Assembly (NCBI GenBank): GCA_023443865.1
Contig: JAEZST010000010.1
Location: forward strand, 62,001 to 126,000
Length of the DNA: 64,000 bases
Origin: Spirochaetota bacterium
GTDB lineage: Bacteria > Spirochaetota > Spirochaetia > Treponematales > Treponemataceae
Direction: 5' to 3'
The translations under genes and the position numbers were made by a program. The stretch's first letter is position 1. Every line of letters starts with the position of its first letter. Under the pieces are notes generated by a model. The model did not search any database and was not told the origin of the DNA. It saw nothing but the letters and a program-made list of their open reading frames with translations. Below, in pieces: positions 50,385-59,309 of the stretch.

Positions 50385-52109
50385 ATGAAACGGCTTTCCT
50401 TTTCCTCGCAGATCGCCATCGTGTATACCCTGATCGTCGCGGTGCCGATCATGATTTTCGTTTTTCTCGCCTCGGAATACTTCCGCGTTTCCATGTACGA
50501 GTCGGTCCTGGACGACGCGAGAAAGTCGGCCGCCGACGACGCGCGCTCAATCGCGCTCGCGGTGGACCAAATGGAGCGGCTCGAAAGCATTATAACGAGC
50601 GACTACGACCTCTTGCGGACCTTTTTCTTTGCCGAGCCGAAAGACGAGGACAGCCTGATCGAGACGCTCCGCTACGACATTAAGAACATCGAGCGCCTTC
50701 AGTTCGCCATGCCCCAGGTATATTCCATCCGCCTTTTCATAGAGAATCCCAACGTGCCGGAACGCTGGCCCATCGTGTTTCGCGAGGACCGGCTCGACCT
50801 CGCCTCCCTTCCCCGCTGGTCCTATAATTACCGCGACGACCTGATGGGAAACCTTTCCGCGAAAAGCGGCGACGCGTTCTACCTGACCGAGGAAATACTG
50901 CTGAACAAGCGGCACGTGGGTTATCTCCAGCTGGGCATGCGCATGGAAGATTTCGCCCCCTTCGCGTTCCGGGAAGACGGCGACCTCCGCGTGGATATCC
51001 TCGCCCGGGACGGGGAAATACTGGGCTCGCGGAGCGCCGAGGCGGAAACCGTCCTTGCGAGGATCGGGAACGGCGAGGAGTCGGGCGGCAGTTTCGTGAC
51101 GAGGGCGGGAAACGAAAACCTCATCGTCGCCTACGAACGGATAGCGCGCCTGGGGCTCACCGTAGCGCGGGCCGCCTCGCCCTCGGTGATCAACGAGAGC
51201 GTGAGCTTTATTCGGCTGGGCGCCTGCATCATCCTTCTCCTCTCGGTGGGGCTTATGTTCGTCCTGATAAAATTTACCACCCGCCGCCTCTTTTCCCGCC
51301 TTTACCAGGTAATGGGCGCGATGAGCGAGCTGCGTGCCGGCAATCTGGACGTGTCGGTGAGCGTATCCGGCGACGACGAGGTGGCGGAAATGGCCGCTGC
51401 CTTCACGGCGATGGCCGCGCGCATCCGGGAGCTGATCGGCGAGATAAAGTCCGAGCAGGAGCTGGTGACGCAAACCGAGATCAAGGCCATGCAAAACCAG
51501 ATAAACGCCCACTTCCTGTACAACGTTCTGGAGACGATCAAGATGCAGGCCGAGCTCGCCGACCAGGCGGACATAGTCGAGAGCGTGACCCTGCTCGGGC
51601 GCATGATGCGCTTTTGCCTGCGCTGGCGCAACCATCAGGTCATGGTGCGGGAGGAACTCGAATACGCGCGGGGCTATATCGACCTGATGAACATACGCAA
51701 CGACTACCGCATCGAACTGTCGTTGGACGTGGACCCGGGCTATTGGGAATTCAGGATCCCCAAGATGATTATCCAGCCGGTGGTGGAAAACGCGGTGCTC
51801 CACGCGATAGAGCCCCTGGGGGAGGACGCGGTGATCGAGGTTTCGGTCCGTCCCGACGCGGGAGCCGGCGTCTTGGCGCTTCGCGTCCGCGACTACGGGC
51901 CCGGCCTCGACTCCGACGAGGTCGACCGTTTGGGCCAGGCGCTCGCGGGGAGCGACGAGTCCTCGTGTCCCGTGGGCGGAATAGGGCTGCGGAACATACA
52001 GGACAGGCTGCGCGCCTTTTACGGCCGCGAATACAACCTGAAAATCGTGAGTACCCCGGGAGCGGGCACGGAGGTGACCATCCCGGTTCCCCTGGAGGAC
52101 GGACGATGA
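50385..52109 (+). CDS. yesM: Sensor histidine kinase, YesM type
   Basis: A 574-residue two-pass kinase: membrane segments at about 10-28 and 280-300 flank an extracytoplasmic sensor domain, then HAMP (about 305-355), a His_kinase domain with QINAHFLYNVLETI (phospho-acceptor His) and an HATPase domain (VVENAVLHAIEP, GGIGLRNIQDRL). Family members sense extracellular sugars, often with the transporter. GAGG lies nine bases before the ATG; an in-frame GTG at 50370 is too close to the -10. It overlaps yesN by four bases (ATGA). Confidence 0.9.
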   Translation: MKRLSFSSQIAIVYTLIVAVPIMIFVFLASEYFRVSMYESVLDDARKSAADDARSIALAVDQMERLESIITSDYDLLRTFFFAEPKDEDSLIETLRYDIKNIERLQFAMPQVYSIRLFIENPNVPERWPIVFREDRLDLASLPRWSYNYRDDLMGNLSAKSGDAFYLTEEILLNKRHVGYLQLGMRMEDFAPFAFREDGDLRVDILARDGEILGSRSAEAETVLARIGNGEESGGSFVTRAGNENLIVAYERIARLGLTVARAASPSVINESVSFIRLGACIILLLSVGLMFVLIKFTTRRLFSRLYQVMGAMSELRAGNLDVSVSVSGDDEVAEMAAAFTAMAARIRELIGEIKSEQELVTQTEIKAMQNQINAHFLYNVLETIKMQAELADQADIVESVTLLGRMMRFCLRWRNHQVMVREELEYARGYIDLMNIRNDYRIELSLDVDPGYWEFRIPKMIIQPVVENAVLHAIEPLGEDAVIEVSVRPDAGAGVLALRVRDYGPGLDSDEVDRLGQALAGSDESSCPVGGIGLRNIQDRLRAFYGREYNLKIVSTPGAGTEVTIPVPLEDGR

Positions 52110-53530
52110 TATCGATACTGATCGTGGACGACGAGAAGAACATCCGCGCCGGCATTCATAAAATCCTCTCGGAATCGATCCGCTATCCCGTGAGCTTTCT
52201 CGAGGCGAAAAACGGGCTCGAGGCGCTCGAAATCGCGCGGGAATCCTCGCCCGACCTGGTTATCACGGACATCCGGATGCCGAAGATGGACGGGGTAGCC
52301 CTGATGAAGGAACTTTCCGGCGAAAATCGCAAGCCGGTGATCGTCGTCCTCAGCGGCTTCGACGACTTCACCTACGCGCAGAACGCCATCCGCTACGGCG
52401 CCGTCTCGTACATCCTGAAGCCCGTTGACCGAAACGAGCTCATAGCCACCGTGACCAAGGCCATGGCGCGGATCGAGGCGGACCGGAAGCGGACCGTCGA
52501 GGCGGTGGTACGGAAAACCATAGAGGACGGAAGGGCGGGCCGGGTCGCCTTGCCCGGTGGGTTCTCGTTTCGGCATCCCTTCCGCTACGCGATCGCCGCC
52601 GCGCCGGGCGGTGCCGCCGCCATGGGAGCCCTGGAGTTCGGCTCCCCGTGGTACGTGGTGGAGCGGAAAAGCGAGTCGTTCGGCCTGGTACTGCGCGATG
52701 ACCGGGTGGAGGAGTTCGAGCGCGCCCTCGCGGCCGCAGGGGCCAGGGCCGGCGTGAGCGCCCCCTGCTCCAGCGCGGCCAACCTGCGCGCCGCGCGGCG
52801 GCAGGCGGAGATCGCCCTGTTGGGGCGCTTTTTCGACGGGGAAACCCGCGTTTTCTTCCACGCCGAAACGGAACCGCGTGCGGGGCGCCCCGGCTTGGAG
52901 TCGGCGGCGCAAAAGCTGTCGCTGTTCGTCGGAACCGGAAACGCGGCGGGGCTGACCGAGGCCCTCGACGCGCTTTTCGATTTCGGGAACCCGGGACCCG
53001 CCGAGGGTGCCCGGGAACTGTACGCCCTTCGCGAGCAATTGGACGCGGTATTCCTGCGAAAGTACCGGGAGCAGGTCGAGTCCGACGCCTATCTCACGCT
53101 GAAGGGGATCATGCTGGAAAACGTGTTCCGGTTCGAGACCCTCGGCGCCTATCGGGCTGCCGTGGGCGATTTCGCCGTCTATCTGGACACCATCCTCCGA
53201 AAGGGTCACGGGGAGTATCCGTTCGTAAGCGAGGCCATCGACTATATCCGCGCGCATTTCACCGAGGATATCAACATGACCGTGGTGGCAAATCACGTTT
53301 CGGTTAACTACACGTACTTTTCGGAAAAATTCAAGGAACATACCGGGATCAACTTTAACGACTACCTCAAGAACATGAGGATCGCCGAGGCGAAGCGCCT
53401 ATTGGAGAAGGGGTGCTACAAGGTATACGAGGTGGCCGAGAACGCGGGCTTCGGCGACGTGAAATACTTCATGAAAACCTTCAAGGAAAACACCGGGGTT
53501 TCCCCCGGCGAATACCGGAAGCAGTTTTAA
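52106..53530 (+). CDS. yesN: Response regulator, YesN type (REC + AraC)
   Basis: A 474-residue regulator: REC (about 1-120; VDDEKN, Asp near VITDIRMPKMDG, Lys in LKPVDRNEL), a middle linker region (about 130-370), and a C-terminal AraC domain (about 375-474; MTVVANHVSVNYTYFSEKFK, then AENAGFGDVKYFMKTFKENT). It is the probable activator of the four GACACC boxes; boxes upstream of -10s without -35 fit AraC-type activation. Convergent with pdxA. Confidence 0.9.
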   Translation: MISILIVDDEKNIRAGIHKILSESIRYPVSFLEAKNGLEALEIARESSPDLVITDIRMPKMDGVALMKELSGENRKPVIVVLSGFDDFTYAQNAIRYGAVSYILKPVDRNELIATVTKAMARIEADRKRTVEAVVRKTIEDGRAGRVALPGGFSFRHPFRYAIAAAPGGAAAMGALEFGSPWYVVERKSESFGLVLRDDRVEEFERALAAAGARAGVSAPCSSAANLRAARRQAEIALLGRFFDGETRVFFHAETEPRAGRPGLESAAQKLSLFVGTGNAAGLTEALDALFDFGNPGPAEGARELYALREQLDAVFLRKYREQVESDAYLTLKGIMLENVFRFETLGAYRAAVGDFAVYLDTILRKGHGEYPFVSEAIDYIRAHFTEDINMTVVANHVSVNYTYFSEKFKEHTGINFNDYLKNMRIAEAKRLLEKGCYKVYEVAENAGFGDVKYFMKTFKENTGVSPGEYRKQF

Positions 53531-53555
53531 CCGTGCCGACCGGGCCCCTCCCGGC

Positions 53556-54452
53556 CTAGGTCCGCGCGTACCGCGCCGCCGTCTTTACCGCCTCGATCAT
53601 GCTCACCGCGCTCGCCGTTCCCTTTCCCGCGATGTCGAAGGCCGTGCCGTGGTCCACGCTGGTCCTGAGAAAGGGCAGCCCGAGGGTGAGGGAGATGGTA
53701 CGCTCGAAGTCCAGCGTCTTGCAGGCGATGTGTCCCTGATCGTGGTAGAGGGAAAGCACCGCGTCGTACCGCCCGATCTTGGCCTGGTGAAAGACCGAGT
53801 CCGCCCCGACGGGCCCCGCGATCCGAAGCCCGTCTGCCTTCGCCCGCTCGATCGCCCGCTCGATTCCCTCTTCCTCGTTCCCGAATAGCCCGTGCTCGCC
53901 GCAGTGGGGATTGAGTCCCGCCACCGCCACCAGGGGATCGTCGATTCCCAGGTCGCTTTTCAGCGCCAGGCAGGAGCGAACGAGGTACCGATACACCCGC
54001 TCCTCGGTCACCAGGTCGCAGGCTTGGCGAAGGGAGACGTGGCGGGAAAGGAAGAAGGTCCTGAGCCCCAGGGTCTCGAAGAGGGTAAGGGGATCGTCGC
54101 TTCCCGTAAGGCCCGCGAGAATTTCCGTATGCCCGATATAGGGAACCCCGGCGGCGCGGAGGCTTTCCTTGTTGATGGGGGCCGTCGCAAGGGCGTCGAT
54201 TTCGCCCCGTCTCGCCGCGGCTACCGCGCGCTCGATCGAATCGAAGGCGATGCGCCCTCCTTGGGCGGAAACCTCGCCGGTCCGTATGCCCAGAGCCGCG
54301 ATTTCCGCCGGATCGATCGGCCCGAAGACTACGGGCTCGCAGAGATCGAGAATTTCGCCCTCTCGTACCGTTTTGGCGACGATCTCCGGGCCTATGCCCG
54401 CCGGATCGCCCGCTGTTATGCCGATTCTCGGCCTGTTCCGTTGTTCGCTCAT
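53556..54452 (-). CDS. pdxA: 4-hydroxythreonine-4-phosphate dehydrogenase family protein
   Basis: A 298-residue PdxA: ITAGDPAGIGPEIVAKT at the N-terminus, AGLNPHCGEHGLFGNEE, and LYHDQGHIACK with metal ligands. PdxA makes pyridoxine precursors; PdxA2-type enzymes act on sugar-acid phosphates, and the somewhat short length and lack of pdx neighbours leave this open. The ATG at 54452 is six bases after TATACT; a longer frame to 54584 would cross the promoter. Confidence 0.82.
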   Translation of the reverse strand: MSEQRNRPRIGITAGDPAGIGPEIVAKTVREGEILDLCEPVVFGPIDPAEIAALGIRTGEVSAQGGRIAFDSIERAVAAARRGEIDALATAPINKESLRAAGVPYIGHTEILAGLTGSDDPLTLFETLGLRTFFLSRHVSLRQACDLVTEERVYRYLVRSCLALKSDLGIDDPLVAVAGLNPHCGEHGLFGNEEEGIERAIERAKADGLRIAGPVGADSVFHQAKIGRYDAVLSLYHDQGHIACKTLDFERTISLTLGLPFLRTSVDHGTAFDIAGKGTASAVSMIEAVKTAARYART

Positions 54453-54458
54453 GGTTAC

Positions 54459-54464
54459 AGTATA
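54459..54464 (-). promoter_or_regulatory. -10 element of pdxA
   Basis: TATACT, then GTAACC, then ATG at 54452 on the minus strand: the leaderless layout. The same GTAAC(C/G) spacer occurs before slyX. Confidence 0.5.
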
Positions 54465-54507
54465 GCGAATTCCCGGAGGAACGGCTCGCGGCGAGCCTTC
54501 TAAAAAC

Positions 54508-54536
54508 TTGCGCAAAATGACATCGCGTGATATTTT
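54508..54536 (+). promoter_or_regulatory. Promoter of the acyl-CoA ligase gene
   Basis: TTGCGC (54508-54513), 17 bases, an extended -10 TGATATTTT (54528-54536), then seven bases to the ATG at 54544. Leaderless layout without a Shine-Dalgarno site. Confidence 0.55.
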
Positions 54537-54543
54537 GTAATTT

Positions 54544-56451
54544 ATGGAACAATCGATTCCCCAGCTTTTAAAGCGAATTGCCAACGAATACCCGGACCTG
54601 CCGGCCCAGTATTATCGTTCACCGAACGGCGAGTTCACCCCGGTGCTCTATCGTGATTTTTATGCCTCCGTGCTGGATCTCTCGTCTGCCCTTCTTTCGT
54701 CCTCCCATAAGCGGGGCGACCATATCGGCATCATTTCCGACAATCGGCCGGAATGGTTCCAGACGAGTATGGCCATCATGTCCATCGGGGCGGCGGACGT
54801 GCCCCGGGGCTGCGACGCCAACGCCAAGGAAATCGCCTATATTCTTTCCTTCGCCGACTGCGGAACGGTGTTCCTCGAAAACGAGGCCCAGGGGAAGAAG
54901 ATCCTCGAGTACCGATCGAGCCTTCCGCTCCTGAAAAACGCCATTTTTTACGACGCGGTCTCGGCGGATACGGTCAAGGCCCTCTCCGACGCGGGCCTTA
55001 CGGCCCATTCCTTCGCCGATTTCGTCGCCGCCGGCCGCGTGTGGGCCGCGGCGAATCCCGGGGCCGCCCAGGCTGAGCTCGATAAGGGAATCGATTCCGA
55101 GCTCGCCACGCTGATTTTCACCTCCGGTACCACCGGGGAGCCCAAGGGCGTCATGCTCAGCCATTCGAACTTCCTTTGCCAGCTGCCCGAGCTGTCCTGG
55201 CGCATACCGGTGAAACCCGGGCGCAAGGCCCTGTCCGTCCTGCCGGTATGGCACTCCTTTGAGCGGCTGTGCGAGTACGTCATGCTGGGCGGCGCCACGT
55301 CTATCGTGTACTCGAAGCCCATAGGCAGCGTGCTCCTTGCCGATTTCGCAAAGACGAATCCCCAGCTTTTCCCCTCGGTCCCCCGCATATGGGAATCGGT
55401 GTACGACGGAATTTACCGAACCATGCGGAAAACCGGGGGCGCGACCTGGCTGCTTTTCAATTTCTTCGTGGAATTAGCCAAGGTTCACGCGCGTTCGGTC
55501 CGCGCCGTCACGGGCCGTTATCCGTATTTCAGCCTGACAGACCGGGTTTCGGGCTTCTTGATCGGCCTAATCCCGGCGCTTCTCCTTTTACCCCTCCGCG
55601 CCTTGGGCGGCCTTCTGGTATTCCGGAAAATTCGGGCGAAGCTGGGAACCGGCTTCGTCGTGGGGGTTTCCGGCGGCGGGGCGCTCCCCCCCAACGTGGA
55701 CGAGTTCTTTTGGGCCGTCGGCGTCAGGGTCGTGGAGGGATACGGCCTTACCGAAACCGCCCCGGTGGTGGCGGTCCGGCCCGGTCCGCGCCCCGTATTC
55801 GGGACCATCGGCGCGCCGCTCGGCTGCAATCAGGTAAAAATCGTGGATGAAGAGGGCAACGAACTGCCTCCCGGGAAAAAGGGCATGGTGCTGGTCCGCG
55901 GCGGCAACGTCATGCAGGGGTATTATAAAAAACCCGATCTTACCGCCAAGGTGCTTTCTCCCGACGGCTGGCTCGATACGGGCGATCTCGGGCTGAAAAC
56001 CTACCGGGGCGAGCTGATCCTCCGGGGCCGCAAAAAGGACACGATCGTGCTTCGCGGCGGAGAAAACATCGAGCCCGCGCCCATCGAAATGAAGATCAAC
56101 GAATCCCGTTTCGTCGCCCAATCGGTGGTGCTCGGCCAGGACCAACGCTACCTCGGCGCCCTGATCGTGGTGAATCGCGACGAGCTTCTTTCCTGGGCCC
56201 GCGAAAACGGGCTCGATCCGTCGGATATCGACGTGCTCTTGGAGAACGAGCAGGTGAAACGCCTGTACGAGGTAGAGGTCGCGGAATTGGTTAACGCCAA
56301 GACGGGCTTCAAGATGTTCGAGAGAATCAATCGCGTGGAGCTCCTGTCCAAGCCCTTTGAGGTCGGCGTTGAGCTTTCCGCGAAACAGGAGATCATGCGC
56401 TATAAACTGGAAGACCTGTACCCGAGCCGCATACGGCGGCTTTTCCGGTAA
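54544..56451 (+). CDS. Long-chain acyl-CoA synthetase (AMP-forming)
   Basis: A 635-residue ANL-superfamily ligase. Motif LIFTSGTTGEPKGVMLSH (AMP binding), GYGLTETAPV, and GWLDTGDLG with RKKDTIVLRGGENIEP near the C-terminus. A hydrophobic stretch at about 335-355 may contact the membrane. It activates fatty acids to acyl-CoA (or acyl-AMP). It ends just before a strong terminator. Confidence 0.9.
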   Translation: MEQSIPQLLKRIANEYPDLPAQYYRSPNGEFTPVLYRDFYASVLDLSSALLSSSHKRGDHIGIISDNRPEWFQTSMAIMSIGAADVPRGCDANAKEIAYILSFADCGTVFLENEAQGKKILEYRSSLPLLKNAIFYDAVSADTVKALSDAGLTAHSFADFVAAGRVWAAANPGAAQAELDKGIDSELATLIFTSGTTGEPKGVMLSHSNFLCQLPELSWRIPVKPGRKALSVLPVWHSFERLCEYVMLGGATSIVYSKPIGSVLLADFAKTNPQLFPSVPRIWESVYDGIYRTMRKTGGATWLLFNFFVELAKVHARSVRAVTGRYPYFSLTDRVSGFLIGLIPALLLLPLRALGGLLVFRKIRAKLGTGFVVGVSGGGALPPNVDEFFWAVGVRVVEGYGLTETAPVVAVRPGPRPVFGTIGAPLGCNQVKIVDEEGNELPPGKKGMVLVRGGNVMQGYYKKPDLTAKVLSPDGWLDTGDLGLKTYRGELILRGRKKDTIVLRGGENIEPAPIEMKINESRFVAQSVVLGQDQRYLGALIVVNRDELLSWARENGLDPSDIDVLLENEQVKRLYEVEVAELVNAKTGFKMFERINRVELLSKPFEVGVELSAKQEIMRYKLEDLYPSRIRRLFR

Positions 56452-56457
56452 ACGGCG

Positions 56458-56493
56458 AAGGGGAAATCGGCATTGGCCGTTTTCCCCTTTTTT
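56458..56493 (+). terminator. Intrinsic terminator, overlapped by the next promoter
   Basis: AAGGGGAAA (56458-56466) pairs with TTTCCCCTT (56481-56489), with an inner CGGC/GCCG stem and ATTG loop, followed by T residues. The mscS -10 begins five bases later. Confidence 0.85.
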
Positions 56494-56497
56494 ATTG

Positions 56498-56503
56498 TAT
56501 ACT
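56498..56503 (+). promoter_or_regulatory. -10 element of mscS
   Basis: TATACT, then seven bases, then ATG at 56511. TTGGCC (56473-56478) could serve as a -35 at 19 bases. Confidence 0.5.
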
Positions 56504-56510
56504 TCTTCTC

Positions 56511-57383
56511 ATGATTGAAGCAGTAAACCGTTTTTTCGATTCTTTTTTTACGGTCTTGTCAAAGGAACGAGTCATGGATATCGCCTGGGGCGTGGCTATA
56601 GTCGCGACGGTCTGGCTCACTTTTCGCATAGTGCGTTCGCTCGTCCTCCGCTTTATCGGAAGCCGGCTTTCGGAACAGGTCCGGTACCTGATTCAAAAGG
56701 CAATAGACTATACGGCGGTCGTGGTAATCGTGATGACGATTTTCAACCGCCTGGGCATCAATTTCTCCGCCATTCTCGGGGCGGCGGGCATCGCGGGCGT
56801 CGCGGTGGGCTTTGCCGCGCAGACCTCGGTTTCCAACGTGATCTCAGGCCTTTTCGTGATGACCGAGCGGGCGTTTAAGATCGGCGACGTGCTCACCGTC
56901 GACTCGGTGACCGGGGTGGTGGAATCCTTCGATCTTTTGTCGGTACGCCTGAAAACCTTCGATAACAAGCTGGTCCGAATCCCCAACGAAACGATCATCA
57001 AGACCAATCTGGTCAATATTACCCATTTCGACGTGAGAAGGTGCGACCTGCGCGTCGGCGTTTCCTACGAGGCAAACCTGCGCCGAATCAGGGAAATCCT
57101 TTTGGATATCGCCGCGAAAAACGCCTTCGCCGTTGCGGATCCCGCCCCGATCGTCGTATTCGATTCCTTTTCCTCGTCCAGCGTGGACATTCTGCTGGGG
57201 GTGTGGGGTTCCAAGGAAAACTACCTGGACCTGAAGAACACGCTGATGATCGACTTGTCCGAGCGGTTCCGGGCCGAGGGAATTTCCATTCCCTTCCCCC
57301 AATTGGACGTTCATATGTTCGATTCCGCCGCATTCGCATCAGCGGCTCCTTCCGCGAACGCCGACGCCGAAGCGCATGGCTGA
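56511..57383 (+). CDS. mscS: Small-conductance mechanosensitive channel (MscS)
   Basis: A 290-residue MscS-family channel with three N-terminal membrane segments. The pore helix is AILGAAGIAGVAVGFAAQT; RAFKIGDVLTVDSVTGVVE begins the cytoplasmic beta domain. It releases solutes on hypo-osmotic shock. Its end overlaps the rRNA methyltransferase start by eight bases. Confidence 0.9.
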   Translation: MIEAVNRFFDSFFTVLSKERVMDIAWGVAIVATVWLTFRIVRSLVLRFIGSRLSEQVRYLIQKAIDYTAVVVIVMTIFNRLGINFSAILGAAGIAGVAVGFAAQTSVSNVISGLFVMTERAFKIGDVLTVDSVTGVVESFDLLSVRLKTFDNKLVRIPNETIIKTNLVNITHFDVRRCDLRVGVSYEANLRRIREILLDIAAKNAFAVADPAPIVVFDSFSSSSVDILLGVWGSKENYLDLKNTLMIDLSERFRAEGISIPFPQLDVHMFDSAAFASAAPSANADAEAHG

Positions 57384-58119
57384 CCACGCCGCGAAAGACG
57401 CCGAGCTCCGCGCCCATGGCCTTTTCGCCGCCGAGGGGCGGCTCCTGGTCTCGCGCGCCTTCGACTCCGGTTTTGAGGTCGTGCGGCTTTTCGCCGACGC
57501 GGCAGCGGCAGAGGAAGCCCGGGCGCTTTTTCCCGGGGTTACCGTATTGGACGCCCCGGGCCTTTCCCGGGAGGCGGGTTACCCCTTTCACCGGGGCATG
57601 CTCGCCCACGTTCGCCGCCCCCGAATCGAAAGCCTTTCCGACTTAGGCCATGCCGTTCCCCGCGGCCTGTCCCTCGCGCTCCCGAAAATCACCGATCCGG
57701 GAAACCTGGGTACCCTCCTGCGTTCCGCCTTGGCGTTCGGCTGTACCGCGGTCCTTTTAGGGGGAGAGTGCCTGGATCCCTTTAACCGAAAGGCCCTGCG
57801 CGCCTCAATGGGCGCCGCCTACCGCCTGCGAACGGTATGGGGGGAGCCTGAGTCCCTCGCTGCGTGGGAAAAAGGTGGCGTGGAGAGCGTTGCGGCTACC
57901 CTGGAAAGCGGGGCCGTTTCGGTGGACGAATGGGAACGTCGCGGCGGCGCCGGCACGTGCTTAGTCCTGGGAAACGAGCATGACGGCATACCCGCCGCCT
58001 GGCGCGAACGGTGTTCCCGGGCGGTCATGATTCCCGTTTCGACCGACGTGGATTCCCTGAACGTGGCCGTGGCGGGCTCGATCCTTATGCGTGAACTGAG
58101 CCGGCGAGCGATTCGGTAA
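57376..58119 (+). CDS. SpoU-family RNA 2'-O-methyltransferase
   Basis: A 247-residue SPOUT enzyme: KITDPGNLGTLLRSALAFG (motif 1), LVLGNEHDGIP (motif 2) and LNVAVAGSILM (motif 3), with a short N-terminal substrate domain. It methylates rRNA or tRNA using SAM; RlmB/TsnR-like, target unknown. It overlaps mscS upstream and runs 35 bases into the convergent response-regulator gene. Confidence 0.88.
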   Translation: MADHAAKDAELRAHGLFAAEGRLLVSRAFDSGFEVVRLFADAAAAEEARALFPGVTVLDAPGLSREAGYPFHRGMLAHVRRPRIESLSDLGHAVPRGLSLALPKITDPGNLGTLLRSALAFGCTAVLLGGECLDPFNRKALRASMGAAYRLRTVWGEPESLAAWEKGGVESVAATLESGAVSVDEWERRGGAGTCLVLGNEHDGIPAAWRERCSRAVMIPVSTDVDSLNVAVAGSILMRELSRRAIR

Positions 58120-58465
58120 CGGTGGTGATTAATTCCTCGACGGTGAAGGGTTTCGGAAGGATGGAAACGACGCCGAATTGATGGGCCAATACCTTGAAGG
58201 TCGCCTTGGTCATGTCGATCTTGCCCGAGGTAAGCACGATGGCCAGGTCGGGGCAGTAGGCGTGAAGCTCGAGAATGAGATCCATTCCGCCCTGTCCGGG
58301 CAGTATAATATCGATAAGCGCGAGGTCAGGAGCGTTTTCTTGAATGAGTTTTTTTGCCGTCTCGGCATTCGGGGCGGTGGAAACGGAATAGCCCTCGAGT
58401 TCCAGCACGCTTTTTACCAGTTCGGATACCGATTCGTCATCTTCAACTACGAGAATCTTGGTCAT
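58085..58465 (-). CDS. Single-domain response regulator
   Basis: A 126-residue CheY-like receiver: VVEDDESVSELV, phospho-acceptor Asp in LALIDIILPGQGG, and LPKPFTVEEL with the conserved Lys. No output domain, so it signals through protein partners. The ATG at 58465 has GGAGA about 10 bases upstream. The 90 bases between it and slyX show no further gene. Confidence 0.85.
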   Translation of the reverse strand: MTKILVVEDDESVSELVKSVLELEGYSVSTAPNAETAKKLIQENAPDLALIDIILPGQGGMDLILELHAYCPDLAIVLTSGKIDMTKATFKVLAHQFGVVSILPKPFTVEELITTVTESLAGSVHA

Positions 58466-58555
58466 ATGGTAAAAATCTCCAATTATTTCTGATGTGTGAA
58501 GGATACTCCCATTCCCCCATGCGGTCAAGGGCGATCCTTCGGTCTTAACGCGAAC

Positions 58556-58762
58556 TCAATAATGGGGCGGCCGAACGTTCGGAATGTCCTGGGCCGAGCC
58601 CGCCAGATCGTTGATCTTGTCTTTGATGGCGCGGGTTTCGCCTTGAATCCGGTCAATTACCGCCGTGTGTTCAACGGCAACCGCCTGAAGCTTGTTCAAA
58701 AAATCTTCCAAATAGGCAAGTTTCATCTCGATCGCCGTTATGCGATCCTCGGTAGCGTTCAT
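58556..58762 (-). CDS. slyX: SlyX-family protein
   Basis: A 68-residue coiled-coil protein (about 4-50) ending in the diagnostic PPHY. SlyX function is unknown. The ATG at 58762 is six bases after a -10; the longer frame from 58879 would cover the divergent Rrf2 promoter. Confidence 0.8.
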   Translation of the reverse strand: MNATEDRITAIEMKLAYLEDFLNKLQAVAVEHTAVIDRIQGETRAIKDKINDLAGSAQDIPNVRPPHY

Positions 58763-58768
58763 CGTTAC

Positions 58769-58774
58769 AGTGTA
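58769..58774 (-). promoter_or_regulatory. -10 element of slyX
   Basis: An extended -10, TGCTACACT on the minus strand (hexamer 58774-58769), then GTAACG and ATG: leaderless layout. Confidence 0.5.
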
Positions 58775-58833
58775 GCATAAACCGTCCTCTTGTTCAGTCG
58801 TCTTGTCTTTTTTTTGACTTAGGTATATCCTAG

Positions 58834-58847
58834 TTCCCATAGGGGAA
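58834..58847. promoter_or_regulatory. Candidate Rrf2-family operator
   Basis: TTCCC (58834-58838), ATAG, GGGAA (58843-58847) is an inverted repeat between slyX and the first Rrf2 gene, with TTGACT (58814-58819) upstream. It could be an autoregulatory site. Confidence 0.45.
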
Positions 58848-58877
58848 TTACGGATTGAAGTATTCCCAGGAGTTGCC

Positions 58878-59309
58878 ATGAAAATATCTTCCCGGGGCCG
58901 TTATTCCCTTGAATCCATGCTGTATCTGGCCCTCTTGCCCGACGGCGAATACGCGAGCACCCGCGTCATATCCGGGGCCACCGGCATATCGGACGGGTAT
59001 TTGGAGCAATTGTTCATCCCCCTGAAAAAAGCGGGATTGATCAGGGGTATCCGCGGCTCTTCAGGGGGCTACATGATCGCCCGTCCCGCCGACGCCATAA
59101 CCGTGGGCGACGTGATTCGAACCGTCGAAGGACCCCTCGAGCCCGTGGCCTGCCTGGGAAAGCTCCCGTGCGAGGCCCAGGACGATTGCCTGGCGCGTAA
59201 AGTGTGGGGCGTCCTGTCCGACGAAATAAACGACTGCATCGATTCCATGCATCTTTCCGATTTGGTCACCTGCTATCGAACCCGTAACCCCGAGGAGAGC
59301 GCGTCGTGA
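58878..59309 (+). CDS. Rrf2-family regulator with IscR-like cysteines
   Basis: A 143-residue Rrf2 winged-helix protein (KISSRGRYSLESMLYLAL, GSSGGYMIARPADAITVGDV). Cys92, Cys98 and Cys104 match the spacing and numbering of the IscR Fe-S cluster ligands, so it probably senses Fe-S or redox status. AGGAG precedes the ATG. It overlaps the second Rrf2 gene by four bases (GTGA). Confidence 0.85.
   Translation: MKISSRGRYSLESMLYLALLPDGEYASTRVISGATGISDGYLEQLFIPLKKAGLIRGIRGSSGGYMIARPADAITVGDVIRTVEGPLEPVACLGKLPCEAQDDCLARKVWGVLSDEINDCIDSMHLSDLVTCYRTRNPEESAS

Noticed and set aside
51614..52105. N-terminal extension of the YesN frame over the yesM gene
   Set aside because: The REC domain begins at the ATG at 52106, which overlaps the yesM stop; the extension is an out-of-frame reading of yesM.
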